Assembly: GCA_016789785.1 (NCBI GenBank)
Contig: JAEUQE010000048.1
Span: 1-42,876, forward strand
Length of the DNA stretch: 42,876 nt
Direction of reading: 5' to 3'
Origin: Bryobacterales bacterium
GTDB taxonomy: Bacteria > Acidobacteriota > Terriglobia > Bryobacterales > Bryobacteraceae
Part shown: in pieces, positions 1-8,275 of the stretch
Numbering within the stretch: the first letter of the stretch is position 1
Layout: every line of letters begins with the position of its first letter
Notes under the pieces: model-generated
Databases searched by the model: none
What the model saw: the letters and a program-made list of their open reading frames with translations, nothing else
What the model was told of the DNA's origin: nothing
Position numbers and translations under genes: made by a program

Positions 1-897
1 CTTCAACGCATAGTTCAACTGCTCGGCATCCGTCTGATTCACAACCGCCTGCAACACGATCGATGAGGGATCGACGACCTCGGCGAAGGTCAGCCCCGAA
101 CCAACAACTTCTCCTGTTTGAATCTCGGCCTGCTCCGCGCCGCGCGACACCTTCTTCAACACCAGCACGCCATCCATGGGAGCGAGATAAACCATCTGCG
201 CGGCGTTCTTCTCCGCCTTCGCCAACTCCCGCTTGGCCTGCTCCAGGTCGATCTCTTCGCGGCGTATCAGCGCGCGCTCGGAGGCATCCAGATCGGGAAG
301 CTCTTTCCGCAGTTGGGCATGCAGAGCGCGCGCGGCCTCCAGATTCATACGGAAACGCTCCACCTGCATCGCCGAACGGACAGCCGCCGTCTTCAGATCC
401 AGTTCGGCCTTCTCCGCCTGCGCCTTCGCTTTGTCGATGCGCAACATCAATTGACTGCGCTTCAAGTCCATGCTGGCATCCATGCGGCGCATCAGCGCCT
501 GCTGCTGCACGATTGCCGCGCGCAGATCATCAAGGCGCGTTTCCATGAACTGGCGGTCAAACTCCGCCACGCGCTGGCCTTTCTTCACGCGCAGGCCCGC
601 GGGGAGCAGATACTGCAAGGTGAGCGACAGATCGCCAGAACCACGGTCGCGCCGGCTACCCTGCAGTTTCGGTGCGATGAGATATTCGGTGCGCGGAGCG
701 GACGTGACACCGGAGACCCGCAAGGTACGCTCAATGGCGCCGCGGCGCGCTTTTGCCGTGCGCACTGGCGCCTCTGAAGGCTTCACCGTTTCGCGCTGAC
801 GCCGGGCTCGCTGATCGTAGACCACACCCGCGATCACGAGCAACAGAAGGAGCCAGCCACCGCCGCGCGATCGCGACGGCGGCGTCTCCGGTTCCAT
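1..897 (-). CDS. HlyD/RND-type periplasmic adaptor subunit (3' end missing)
   Basis: The gene starts at ATG 895-897 and runs off the left edge, leaving 299 codons. The product begins with a short cytoplasmic tail, one hydrophobic anchor (about residues 14-27: GGGWLLLLLVIAGVV) and an Arg-rich stretch. A lipoyl/barrel-sandwich half motif follows (LPAGLRVKKGQRVAEFD). A long alpha-helical hairpin rich in Gln, Ala, Lys and Arg spans about residues 115-240, and then comes the second lipoyl half (VYLAPMDGVLVLKKVSRGAE). This is the layout of membrane-fusion proteins that link an inner-membrane pump to an outer-membrane channel. Its ABC or RND partner would lie beyond the edge. It sits 53 bases after the DUF1080 gene on the same strand, so it may be the tail of the glycan operon or the start of an independent efflux unit. 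The substrate cannot be told. Confidence 0.85.
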   Translation of the reverse strand, partial: MEPETPPSRSRGGGWLLLLLVIAGVVYDQRARRQRETVKPSEAPVRTAKARRGAIERTLRVSGVTSAPRTEYLIAPKLQGSRRDRGSGDLSLTLQYLLPAGLRVKKGQRVAEFDRQFMETRLDDLRAAIVQQQALMRRMDASMDLKRSQLMLRIDKAKAQAEKAELDLKTAAVRSAMQVERFRMNLEAARALHAQLRKELPDLDASERALIRREEIDLEQAKRELAKAEKNAAQMVYLAPMDGVLVLKKVSRGAEQAEIQTGEVVGSGLTFAEVVDPSSIVLQAVVNQTDAEQLNYALK

Positions 898-950
898 AGG
901 CGCCGGAGGTCGGGTGACCGGAACAGGATAGTGAGCGGCCAAGTTTTATT

Positions 951-1568
951 CTAGCGAAGCTTCTTGATGCGAACGTTGCGGAACTCCGCCTGCATGCCGG
1001 GTCCACGATGCAGTTGCAGTGCGATCACGCCACTCATCTTCGAGTTGTCGTTGATCGCTGATGTCAGCAGACCGTTCACACGAATCTCGATCTTCTCGCC
1101 GTCGGCTACGATCTCGTAATCATTCCAATCATTGGCCTTCACTACTTTCTCGGCCTTGCCTTTCCAGCCGTTCGAGATCACACCGCGCTTGCCCTTCTCA
1201 TCGTAGATGGAACCCCACCAGTTGCCTTCCGCCATATCGGCTTGCAAGCCCTTTACCACCCAGTTCGGCAGCGCTTCACTCCGGAACTGAATTCCCGAGT
1301 TGTGGTTGCGCAGTTTCACTTGCGCGCGGAGGACAAAGTCACTGTATTCCTGCTTGCAGATCAGGAAGGTGTTGCCATCGAGCGTGACGCCATCGGTGCT
1401 CCCGATCACGACGCCCTTCTCCACTTTCCATAGCCGCGGATCACCGTCCCAACCCTTCAGGTTCTTGCCGTTGAACATCGGCTTGAACCCTTCCTTTTTC
1501 TCTTCCTTCGACAACTGAGCGAACCCTGTTGCCGCGATCAGTAACAGTGCGATGAGCAAACGATGCAT
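951..1568 (-). CDS. Secreted DUF1080 (3-keto-disaccharide hydrolase-like) protein
   Basis: 205 residues. I chose ATG 1566-1568 because it opens a clear signal peptide (MHRLLIALLLIAATGFAQ). The longer upstream reading has no such feature and runs into the preceding gene. The rest is a single concanavalin-like DUF1080 domain: FxPMFNGKNLKGWDGD near the start, then IGSTDGVTLDGNTFLICKQEYSDF, NSGIQFRSE, NDWNDYEIVADGEKIEIRVNG and the final LQLHRGPGMQAEFRNVRIKKL. These are hallmark segments of the family, which has been linked to 3-keto-glycoside hydrolysis and is abundant in Planctomycetes and Acidobacteria. It begins 17 bases after the FAD oxidoreductase stop. A flavin oxidoreductase next to a DUF1080 protein fits an oxidise-then-cleave route for glycosides, which is inference. 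Confidence 0.85.
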   Translation of the reverse strand: MHRLLIALLLIAATGFAQLSKEEKKEGFKPMFNGKNLKGWDGDPRLWKVEKGVVIGSTDGVTLDGNTFLICKQEYSDFVLRAQVKLRNHNSGIQFRSEALPNWVVKGLQADMAEGNWWGSIYDEKGKRGVISNGWKGKAEKVVKANDWNDYEIVADGEKIEIRVNGLLTSAINDNSKMSGVIALQLHRGPGMQAEFRNVRIKKLR

Positions 1569-1585
1569 AAGAGAGGCATTGTATC

Positions 1586-3463
1586 TCAGTTGGCAGTTCG
1601 TATCCCACGGGCGTAGAGCGCAGCGCAGAACTCTCCACGAGTGACAGTCTCTCCCGTGCCTCCCCCTGCCGATGGAATCCACTCGCGTAGCGTCTGCCGT
1701 GTGAACCGGCGGGCCTCGGTGGGCGGCTTGGTACCCGTCGCGATGCGCCACCACTTTGATGCCGTCTCCAGATCCAGCACCTCATGGCTGCGTGCGAAAT
1801 AGTCCGGGAAAAAGCCCTTCGTTCCGAAGTACTGCAGGGCCGCGTACGCCGGGTCCTTCTGATCAATGTCCTTGAAATACGTGATCACCTGGCCACGCCG
1901 CAGAATCTCCCGCTGCAGTTGATCCATGTTGACCGCGCGGGGCTCAACGCCGGCCGCGATCGCCAGATGCGCCGCCACGCCGGCCGCTTGTCCCAACGCC
2001 ATCCACGTCGGCTCCAAACGCACGGTGGAGAACGCGACATGCGTCGTGGATGCGGCCACCGGCACCAGCAGCCCGTCCACCGTCTCCGGCACCATGATGC
2101 GATAGGGAATCTGGTAGGGACGCGTCAATTGATCAAGCATGAAGATGTAGCCTTCCAGGGCCACGTCGTGCCCTTTCTCCCGCTTGCGCGCGGGAAAACT
2201 GTCTACTGGAAACTCGCCGGCTGCAATCGAGTCTTCGTGAACCTTAGTGCGACCCAAGCCCGGCCCCACAATCGTGTCGTTCTCGGTCAACGTATACACT
2301 CCCGCGAGCCGCCGCGCCTCGCGCACGTAAAGCTGAAAAGGAAAATTGCCGTTGTCCGTGAACTCGTCCTTGGCCAGGTGATAGCGCCGCGCGATCTGGC
2401 GGTGCTCCGCCGGAATTGCCTCGTCGTTCTGCAGGAAGTACACAAGGCCCAGCGTGATGTTACGAATTCTGGTTGCGATCCTTTCGCGCTCCTCCCAACT
2501 GCCTTCGGGGTAACCGTAGTTCTCCTCGGCGAACGGAAACCCAAGCGGGCGAGGATTCATGTTCACGTCGGTCTTCTTGTTCGGCAACTCCGCGATTGAG
2601 AGCGCACGGATGGCGGTGTTGAACGTTGGCCCGAAGTATCCAACGCCTTCCTTGTGCACCTTGGGCGGGCCCATGCGCCCGGCCTTCCAGTCATCAATGT
2701 AGCCGAGGTAGCGCGTGCGATCGTAGTCCGGGGGAGGTTCCGTCAACACGCGGCTGTTCGCGGGATCGGAACTGAGACATAGGCGGTAGGTATAGGCGGT
2801 GATTCGTTTGTCGGCTTCGCCCGTACTGCCGGCGAGAAACGTGCGCGTCTCATAGTCCTGATAGATCACTCCCGCATGCAGTTCGTTGAAGTCGGCACGC
2901 CCTTCGCGGCCCAGGCGGTAGCGGGCGCCTGCATATGCAGCTAAATCGCCTTCGTAGGAGCCATCAATGAAGATCCGTCCGCGAAATTCGTGCAGGGCGC
3001 CGCCGGCGCGATTCCGCACGCGAATGCCAACCACACGATTCGCCTGCCGGATGACTTCCTCCAAACGGTGATTGGTGTAGAGCTTGAGGTTCGCCTCGTC
3101 CGCCACCATACGGTTCATGATGCGCAGCGCGACTGATGGCTCGTAGTAGTAGCCCTCGCGCGAGAGCTTTGCGTTCTCCGAGTTCGCACCGTAGTGCTCC
3201 ATGTAATGCTGATGAACCTTGCCTGTGAACTCGCGGAACAATCCGCCGATCGCTTCGCGAGTCTCGATGTCGGATTTACCAAGACCACTCGTCGTCATGC
3301 CGCCGATGTGCTTGTGATACTCGATCAACGCGACACTGCGCCCCTGCCGTGCGGCGGCGATCGCGGCGGCTACCCCTCCCGGCGTTCCACCATACACAAC
3401 GACATCGAAGTTCGCAGCACCGGCGGTGGCGGCGATCACCGTCCATAGCGCAAGCAACCTCAT
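1586..3463 (-). CDS. Exported FAD-dependent oxidoreductase (FAD_oxidored family) with SLH-like tail
   Basis: 625 residues. A signal peptide (about 1-16) is followed at once by a dinucleotide-binding fold (DVVVYGGTPGGVAAAIAAARQG, a GxGxxG variant) and an acidic end to the second strand (VALIE). GGMTTSGLGKSD and FIDGSYEGDLAAYAG are typical of the FAD_oxidored (PF12831) family seen in secreted planctomycete and acidobacterial proteins. About residues 515-625 contain two stretches that look like S-layer homology repeats: YFKDIDQKDPAYAALQYF with GFFPDYF, and EWIPSAGG with ETVTRGEFCAALYARGI. The latter may be a cell-surface attachment module or a degenerate copy. The start codon overlaps the preceding stop by 4 bases (ATGA at 3460-3463), so translation is probably coupled. 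Substrate unknown; a carbohydrate is suggested by the neighbours. Confidence 0.85.
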   Translation of the reverse strand: MRLLALWTVIAATAGAANFDVVVYGGTPGGVAAAIAAARQGRSVALIEYHKHIGGMTTSGLGKSDIETREAIGGLFREFTGKVHQHYMEHYGANSENAKLSREGYYYEPSVALRIMNRMVADEANLKLYTNHRLEEVIRQANRVVGIRVRNRAGGALHEFRGRIFIDGSYEGDLAAYAGARYRLGREGRADFNELHAGVIYQDYETRTFLAGSTGEADKRITAYTYRLCLSSDPANSRVLTEPPPDYDRTRYLGYIDDWKAGRMGPPKVHKEGVGYFGPTFNTAIRALSIAELPNKKTDVNMNPRPLGFPFAEENYGYPEGSWEERERIATRIRNITLGLVYFLQNDEAIPAEHRQIARRYHLAKDEFTDNGNFPFQLYVREARRLAGVYTLTENDTIVGPGLGRTKVHEDSIAAGEFPVDSFPARKREKGHDVALEGYIFMLDQLTRPYQIPYRIMVPETVDGLLVPVAASTTHVAFSTVRLEPTWMALGQAAGVAAHLAIAAGVEPRAVNMDQLQREILRRGQVITYFKDIDQKDPAYAALQYFGTKGFFPDYFARSHEVLDLETASKWWRIATGTKPPTEARRFTRQTLREWIPSAGGGTGETVTRGEFCAALYARGIRTAN

Positions 3464-5682
3464 CGTTTCACGCTCCCGAGGCCAAGCTTCGCAATCGGGA
3501 TCTCGGCAACTTCGATATCCTCCTTGTTCGTCGAGTAGATCACCCAGAGCGACCCGTTATGCTCGATCGCATGCGGATACTGCACCGATCCACTGCCCTT
3601 GGCGCGGCCCGCAAATCGGCGCGCTGGCGGGTTCTTGCGAATCGCATGGGGACGTTCAAACGCCCACCCGTCACTGCTGAAGGACACTGCCAGTGGATCG
3701 CGCCCCTTCGGATTCGGATTGTTGATGAGGAAGTACCATCCGTTCGACAGGCGTCCCGGGAAGTTCTTCGATGTCGCGTCGGGATAGTTGGTTCGCACGG
3801 GGCGCGTCCAGGTGCGGCCCCAATCGCTGCTCAGCGCTCGCAATAGAAAGCCCGACCGCGAATTGTCGCGCACGATCATGTGGACTTCCCCGCCCTGTGT
3901 CGCGTAGTAAGTCGGCTCATCCATCTTGTCGAACGGCGGCTCACTCGAAATCGGCGTGTGCTTCCAGGCGCCCGGCGCGTCCGCAAGCGCCATGCTCACG
4001 GTCATGTTGCTGTCGCGGCACACCAGTGACAGCATCCCATTCAAACGTTCCGGCGGAAAATTGTTCATGCAGTTCTCCGCATAGACACCGCGCGCTTCCC
4101 ATTTCCTGCCGGTCCACTCGAAGCGCCGTAAGCTCAGCTTCTTCCAAACCTCCTCGCGTCCGCGCTTGCCGTAGTCGGCGCTTTCCATGTATGCCGCGAG
4201 GGCCGTCAGCTTGCCTTGCGCAACGAAGATGCCTCGCGCAATCCATCGGGCCGGGCCCTGCGGACCATCGGGATCCGCGGCCAGTACTTGAGGCTCACTC
4301 CATTGATGCCCATCGCGGCTGGTTGCGTAGAGCACCTGCTGATCGGGATCCTCTTCGCCAACACGGCTGGAGGACCACATCGCCCAGAACTTCCCATCGA
4401 AGTGCGCGAGATAGGAATGCAGATTGAATCCCGAGACGTTCTCCTTGCCCCGAAACACCATGGAATGCCGCGCTGGCGCATCCGGCAATTGCGCGGGATT
4501 CGCGAGCAGACTCTCCGTTGCAAGCAGCTTGTCAGCGAACCGCTCCGCGGGCAGATGGAAATCCGGGATCTTGTACTCCGAGATCTCAATGTCTTCCTTG
4601 TTGGTCGAGTAGATCACCCACAGCGAGCCCGCGTGTTCGATCGCATGCGGATATTGAAAGCTGTTCGGCGCCTTCGCCCGGCCTTTGTGACGCTGCGGTG
4701 GCGGGCCAAGCCTCAGCGCCAGCGGCCGTTCAAACGTCCATCCATCGCGGCTGAACGTGATGGCTAGCGGATCACGGCTCTGCTGGCTCGGATTGTTGAT
4801 CAGATAGAACCAGCCATTCGATAAACGCCCACCGATGTTCTTGCTGGTCGCATCAGGATAGTTGGTGCGCACTGGGGCCGACCAGGTCCGGCCCGCATCG
4901 CGGCTCAGCGAGCGATAGAGATACTTGGAGCGGTTGGCATCGCGAAAGATCATGTGGACGGTGCCCTCCGCGTCGGCATACTCGCTTGGTTCACTCATAC
5001 GGTCATGCGGAGGATCGCCCGGCAGCTTCGTCACCACCCATCTGCCATTCGATTCGTACGCCGTGTGCATGCGAGCAAAACTGTCGCGGCAGGTCATCAC
5101 CAGCGGCCCGCCATAAGAGCGCGGCGGATAGTTGTTCATGCAGTTCTCCACCAACACGCCCTTGTTCACCCACTGGGAGCCAGTCCATTCGAATCGGAAC
5201 AACTGCAGATTGTGCCAGCTCTCATTGCCTTGTGGCGACTTCAGGGGACCGTCATAGCCTGCCAGCAGCGCTTGCAGCTTGCCCTCGTGCACGAAGATTC
5301 CACGCGCGATCCATCGCTTGGGCCCCTGTGGTCCATCGGGATCATCGGCCACCACCTTCGGCACAGACCATTGGTGTCCATCGCTGCTCGTCGCGTAGCG
5401 GATCAGTTGGCTCGAACTATCCTCGTCCACTTGCCCCGAGGACCACAGCGCCCAGAACTGCCCATCAAAGTGCGTGATGTAGGAATGCAAGTTGAACTGC
5501 CACGCACCGGCCTCGGCGCGATACACCATGCTTGTCTTGCCAGGTGCGATCTTCAGTGTCTTTGGCGATGCGAGCAGTTCGTCGCCTGCGAGCAAGCGCG
5601 CCGCATCGCGGCTCTGCGCCATGATGACGCCCGCCGAGCAGAGCGCGGCAATCCAACCTCTCATCCAACTAAGCTTTCGCAC
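3460..5682 (-). CDS. Exported protein with two tandem BNR/sialidase-like propellers
   Basis: 740 residues with a signal peptide (MRKLSWMRGWIAALCSAGVIMAQ; Met7 is an alternative start). The mature protein is an internal duplication: about residues 30-385 and 390-735 align end to end. Paired segments include FNLHSYITHFDGQFWALWSS with FNLHSYLAHFDGKFWAMWSS, DPDGPQGPKRWIARGIFV with DPDGPQGPARWIARGIFV, RTNYPDATSKN in both, and QYPHAIEHAGSLWVIYSTNK with QYPHAIEHNGSLWVIYSTNK. Asp-box-like units (SSDGHQWS, SRDAGRTWS, SRDGHQWS, SSDWGRTWT) mark BNR repeats of six-bladed propellers. Sialidase chemistry is not proven, as I could not confirm the Arg triad and Tyr/Glu pair. The gene overlaps the sulfatase stop by 14 bases and is coupled to the next gene by ATGA. 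Together with the adjacent one-domain paralogue it gives three homologous propellers in one operon. Confidence 0.85.
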   Translation of the reverse strand: MRKLSWMRGWIAALCSAGVIMAQSRDAARLLAGDELLASPKTLKIAPGKTSMVYRAEAGAWQFNLHSYITHFDGQFWALWSSGQVDEDSSSQLIRYATSSDGHQWSVPKVVADDPDGPQGPKRWIARGIFVHEGKLQALLAGYDGPLKSPQGNESWHNLQLFRFEWTGSQWVNKGVLVENCMNNYPPRSYGGPLVMTCRDSFARMHTAYESNGRWVVTKLPGDPPHDRMSEPSEYADAEGTVHMIFRDANRSKYLYRSLSRDAGRTWSAPVRTNYPDATSKNIGGRLSNGWFYLINNPSQQSRDPLAITFSRDGWTFERPLALRLGPPPQRHKGRAKAPNSFQYPHAIEHAGSLWVIYSTNKEDIEISEYKIPDFHLPAERFADKLLATESLLANPAQLPDAPARHSMVFRGKENVSGFNLHSYLAHFDGKFWAMWSSSRVGEEDPDQQVLYATSRDGHQWSEPQVLAADPDGPQGPARWIARGIFVAQGKLTALAAYMESADYGKRGREEVWKKLSLRRFEWTGRKWEARGVYAENCMNNFPPERLNGMLSLVCRDSNMTVSMALADAPGAWKHTPISSEPPFDKMDEPTYYATQGGEVHMIVRDNSRSGFLLRALSSDWGRTWTRPVRTNYPDATSKNFPGRLSNGWYFLINNPNPKGRDPLAVSFSSDGWAFERPHAIRKNPPARRFAGRAKGSGSVQYPHAIEHNGSLWVIYSTNKEDIEVAEIPIAKLGLGSVKR

Positions 5683-7126
5683 GGCGTGCTCCCTTCCACC
5701 CTGCCTGCATCTGCTTCTTCATGCTTTTCAGATCCTCCTGATAGCGGGGGTCACGAGCGACGTTCACTGTCTCGTCCCGGTCTTTTCGATGGTCGTAGAG
5801 TTCCACTTCGATCACGTCAGCCCCTCGACGCCACTCCGTGTAGCGAAACGTCTCCGTGCGCATGGTGTAGCCCATCACGTCGCCCTTCAGAATCGAATCG
5901 GTGGACTGAGCCGCTGATTTCGAAGGCCGTGGATATTGGCTGAAAGCGGCACGCTTCCATGCGCGCTCCGGTTGAGTCAACAACGGCACGAAGCTCTCGC
6001 CTTCCAAGTTGTCCGGCGCCGCGAGGGCACAAAGCTCCGCCAGCGTCGGATAGATATCGACAAACTCCACCAGCCTGCGGCACCGTGCACGGCGTGTGAC
6101 TCCAGGCGCCGACACAATCAGCGGCGAGCGAGTGGATGCCTCGAAGTTTGTCGACTTGCCCCAATGCCCATGCTCACCGAGATGCCAGCCATGGTCGCCC
6201 CACAGCGCAATCACAGTGTTCTCCGCCAACTTCAGACGCTCCAACTCGCGCACCACTCGGCCGATGCACGCATCGGCGTATGCCGTCGCCGCATAGTAGC
6301 CATGCATTGCCTCGCGCATCTTCGCCTCTGGAATCGGGCCGTCCTTGGGGAAGTCCGCGTAGCTGCGCAACTCGCTGTAGGAGGGGATGGCGAAGCTGGC
6401 CGAATCGCGGGCGTTTTGCGGATTTCGCGCCAAAGGCAGCTTCGCACGATCGAACAGGTCCCAATACTTCGAAGGTGCGGTGAAGGGCAGGTGCGGCTTC
6501 GTGATTCCGACACCGAGAAAGAAAGGACGGTCCTTGATCCGGTTCAGCGTCTCCACGGCATCCGCGGCCACGCGGCCATCGATGTAAGCGTCATCGCTCA
6601 CAGCAGCGCGCTCGGTGGCGACGGTCTTTGTCCATTCTTCGGCGGGCTGATTTTCGCGAAGCGCATACTGGTCACGCTTAGTCACCATGTGCAGGCGCTC
6701 CGGCACGGACCAGCTTTCGCGGTCATTCATCAGTTCGTGGCCATGAAACACTTTCCCGATATTCTCGGTGTGATAGCCGTGTTTGCGAAATAGCTGTGGA
6801 AGCGTAACGGCGTCGGGCACGGCGCGGCGAAACGGCGTGGTGAGGTCGTAGACGCGAATCGTGTCCGGCCGCAGTCCGGTGAGCAGCGACGCTCGCGATG
6901 GTCCGCACAAAGCCTGCTGGCAATACGCACGCTCGAAGACGACTCCTCGCGCGGCAATCGCGTCCATGTGCGGCGTGCGCGCATGGACGTCGCCATAGCA
7001 GCCCAGTTGCGGGCGCAGGTCATCCACGGCGATCAACAGCACATTCCGCCGCGGCCGTTGCTGTCCGCTCTTCCGGTGAGGCAATAGGCACATCGCGCCT
7101 GCGAGCATGGAACGGCGCGTCATCAT
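5669..7126 (-). CDS. Sulfatase, iduronate-2-sulfatase-like, TAT-type signal
   Basis: 485 residues. The N-terminus TRRSMLAGAMCLLP resembles a twin-arginine signal. NVLLIAVDDLRPQLGCYG supplies the paired metal-binding aspartates. The sulfatase signature CGPSRASLLTG begins at Cys74, the residue that would be converted to formylglycine. DTIRVYDLTTPFR, GKVFHG, KPHLPFTAPSKYWDLF and WGDHGWHLGEHGHWGKSTNFE then match the iduronate-2-sulfatase subgroup. These enzymes hydrolyse sulfate esters of uronic acid or related sugars in glycosaminoglycan-like polymers, normally in the periplasm. The start overlaps the stop of the upstream BNR gene (ATGA at 7123-7126). No formylglycine-generating enzyme is seen in the window. 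Family assignment is firm, substrate is not. Confidence 0.92.
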   Translation of the reverse strand: MMTRRSMLAGAMCLLPHRKSGQQRPRRNVLLIAVDDLRPQLGCYGDVHARTPHMDAIAARGVVFERAYCQQALCGPSRASLLTGLRPDTIRVYDLTTPFRRAVPDAVTLPQLFRKHGYHTENIGKVFHGHELMNDRESWSVPERLHMVTKRDQYALRENQPAEEWTKTVATERAAVSDDAYIDGRVAADAVETLNRIKDRPFFLGVGITKPHLPFTAPSKYWDLFDRAKLPLARNPQNARDSASFAIPSYSELRSYADFPKDGPIPEAKMREAMHGYYAATAYADACIGRVVRELERLKLAENTVIALWGDHGWHLGEHGHWGKSTNFEASTRSPLIVSAPGVTRRARCRRLVEFVDIYPTLAELCALAAPDNLEGESFVPLLTQPERAWKRAAFSQYPRPSKSAAQSTDSILKGDVMGYTMRTETFRYTEWRRGADVIEVELYDHRKDRDETVNVARDPRYQEDLKSMKKQMQAGWKGARRAKA

Positions 7127-8268
7127 CGCTTCCGTTCTCCGGCAAGCGCATCGATGCGAATTCGGCGGATCACGATGTCGTCACGATGCTTCGCGTAGCT
7201 CACATACAGAAAGCCATTCCGTTCGATGGCATGCGGATAGGTGTAGCCTCTGCCCTTGTCGTGACCTGCGATTCGTGGCGCTCCCGGCGCGTCTTCGACG
7301 ATCAGCAGCCTTTCGTAGAGCTTCGCGTCACGCGACGTAGCGATTGTCAGCGGCACACGCCCCTTCGGATTCGAGTTGCTGATGAGCACGTAAATCCCGT
7401 TACTCAAGCGCAGGTTGAAGTTCTTCGACGTAGCGTCGGGAAAGTTCGTTTGAACAGGGGCACTCCACGTTTGTCCGCCATCTTTGCTCACCGCGCGATA
7501 GAGCCGCCGCGACCCGCCACCATCGCGGATGTGCATCGCAATCATTCCGTCAGGCCGGACGATGACATCGGGTTCGGTAAACGACCGCATCTCCGGATTC
7601 GGCACGTTGCCGATGCGCCAGTGGTTGATTGCCTTGACGCCTCCCAGCATGAGACTGAACCTCGACTGATAGTCGCGCCGCGCCATCATCCAATCACCAC
7701 CCGGCAAGCGGACCGGAGGAAAATTGTTGATCGTGTCATCGTAGACTCGTCCCGCCGCTGCCCACGCCTTCAGACGCGGATTCCATGCAAACGCCATGAG
7801 TTCCAGATCGGCCGCGGCCCAATGCGGCTGCTTCTTCGGAGCGCCCGAGTCCAGGCTCGCGAGTGCAAGCAGTCTGCCATCGCGCGCCCAGAAGCCACGG
7901 GCGACATACCGCTTCCCTTCAGGAACAGGCGTAATGCGGCCCGGTTTGCTCCACGTCTTGCCATCAGCGCTCGTCGCATACAGCACGTGCATGCCGTGAT
8001 AGTTCCCATTCGTGGGATGCATCGACCACATCGCGAAGAACTGACCTCCGAAGAACTCCAGATAAGCGTGGTTGTTGTAGGCAGACTCATCTTTCACACC
8101 CGCGAATACGGTGATCTCTTCCGAGGGCACACGAGGCAGTGCGGTGAAGTCGATCTGCGAAGGGTCCTCCGGCAAACCCGCGACCGCAAGCATGCGGCTC
8201 TCATCCGCGACAAGCAGCACCGCCGCAAACCACAGGCACAACGCTCCACGCAAGCAGCGAATCCGCAT
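7123..8268 (-). CDS. Exported BNR/sialidase-like protein, single propeller
   Basis: 381 residues. I chose ATG 8266-8268 because it opens a signal peptide (MRIRCLRGALCLWFAAVLLVA) and sits 7 bases after the TonB receptor stop. A longer in-frame reading back to 8592 would lie on top of the receptor gene and is not protein-like. The mature protein matches either half of the two-domain protein at 3460-5682: HAYLEFFGGQFFAMWSM, YATSADGKTWSKPG, DDTINNFPPVRL, KDGGQTWSAPVQTNFPDATSKN, YPHAIERNGFLYVSY. It probably binds or cleaves the same glycan. Catalytic residues of true sialidases were not confirmed. It follows the receptor gene and precedes the sulfatase gene with a 4-base overlap, so it is the first enzyme gene of the operon. 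Confidence 0.85.
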   Translation of the reverse strand: MRIRCLRGALCLWFAAVLLVADESRMLAVAGLPEDPSQIDFTALPRVPSEEITVFAGVKDESAYNNHAYLEFFGGQFFAMWSMHPTNGNYHGMHVLYATSADGKTWSKPGRITPVPEGKRYVARGFWARDGRLLALASLDSGAPKKQPHWAAADLELMAFAWNPRLKAWAAAGRVYDDTINNFPPVRLPGGDWMMARRDYQSRFSLMLGGVKAINHWRIGNVPNPEMRSFTEPDVIVRPDGMIAMHIRDGGGSRRLYRAVSKDGGQTWSAPVQTNFPDATSKNFNLRLSNGIYVLISNSNPKGRVPLTIATSRDAKLYERLLIVEDAPGAPRIAGHDKGRGYTYPHAIERNGFLYVSYAKHRDDIVIRRIRIDALAGERKR

Positions 8269-8275
8269 AGTGCCC

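Noticed and set aside
63..799. Several plus-strand open frames over the left edge
   Set aside because: They are shadows of the minus-strand HlyD-like gene; the translations are Arg/Ser/Ala-rich without domain character, while the minus frame gives a coherent adaptor.
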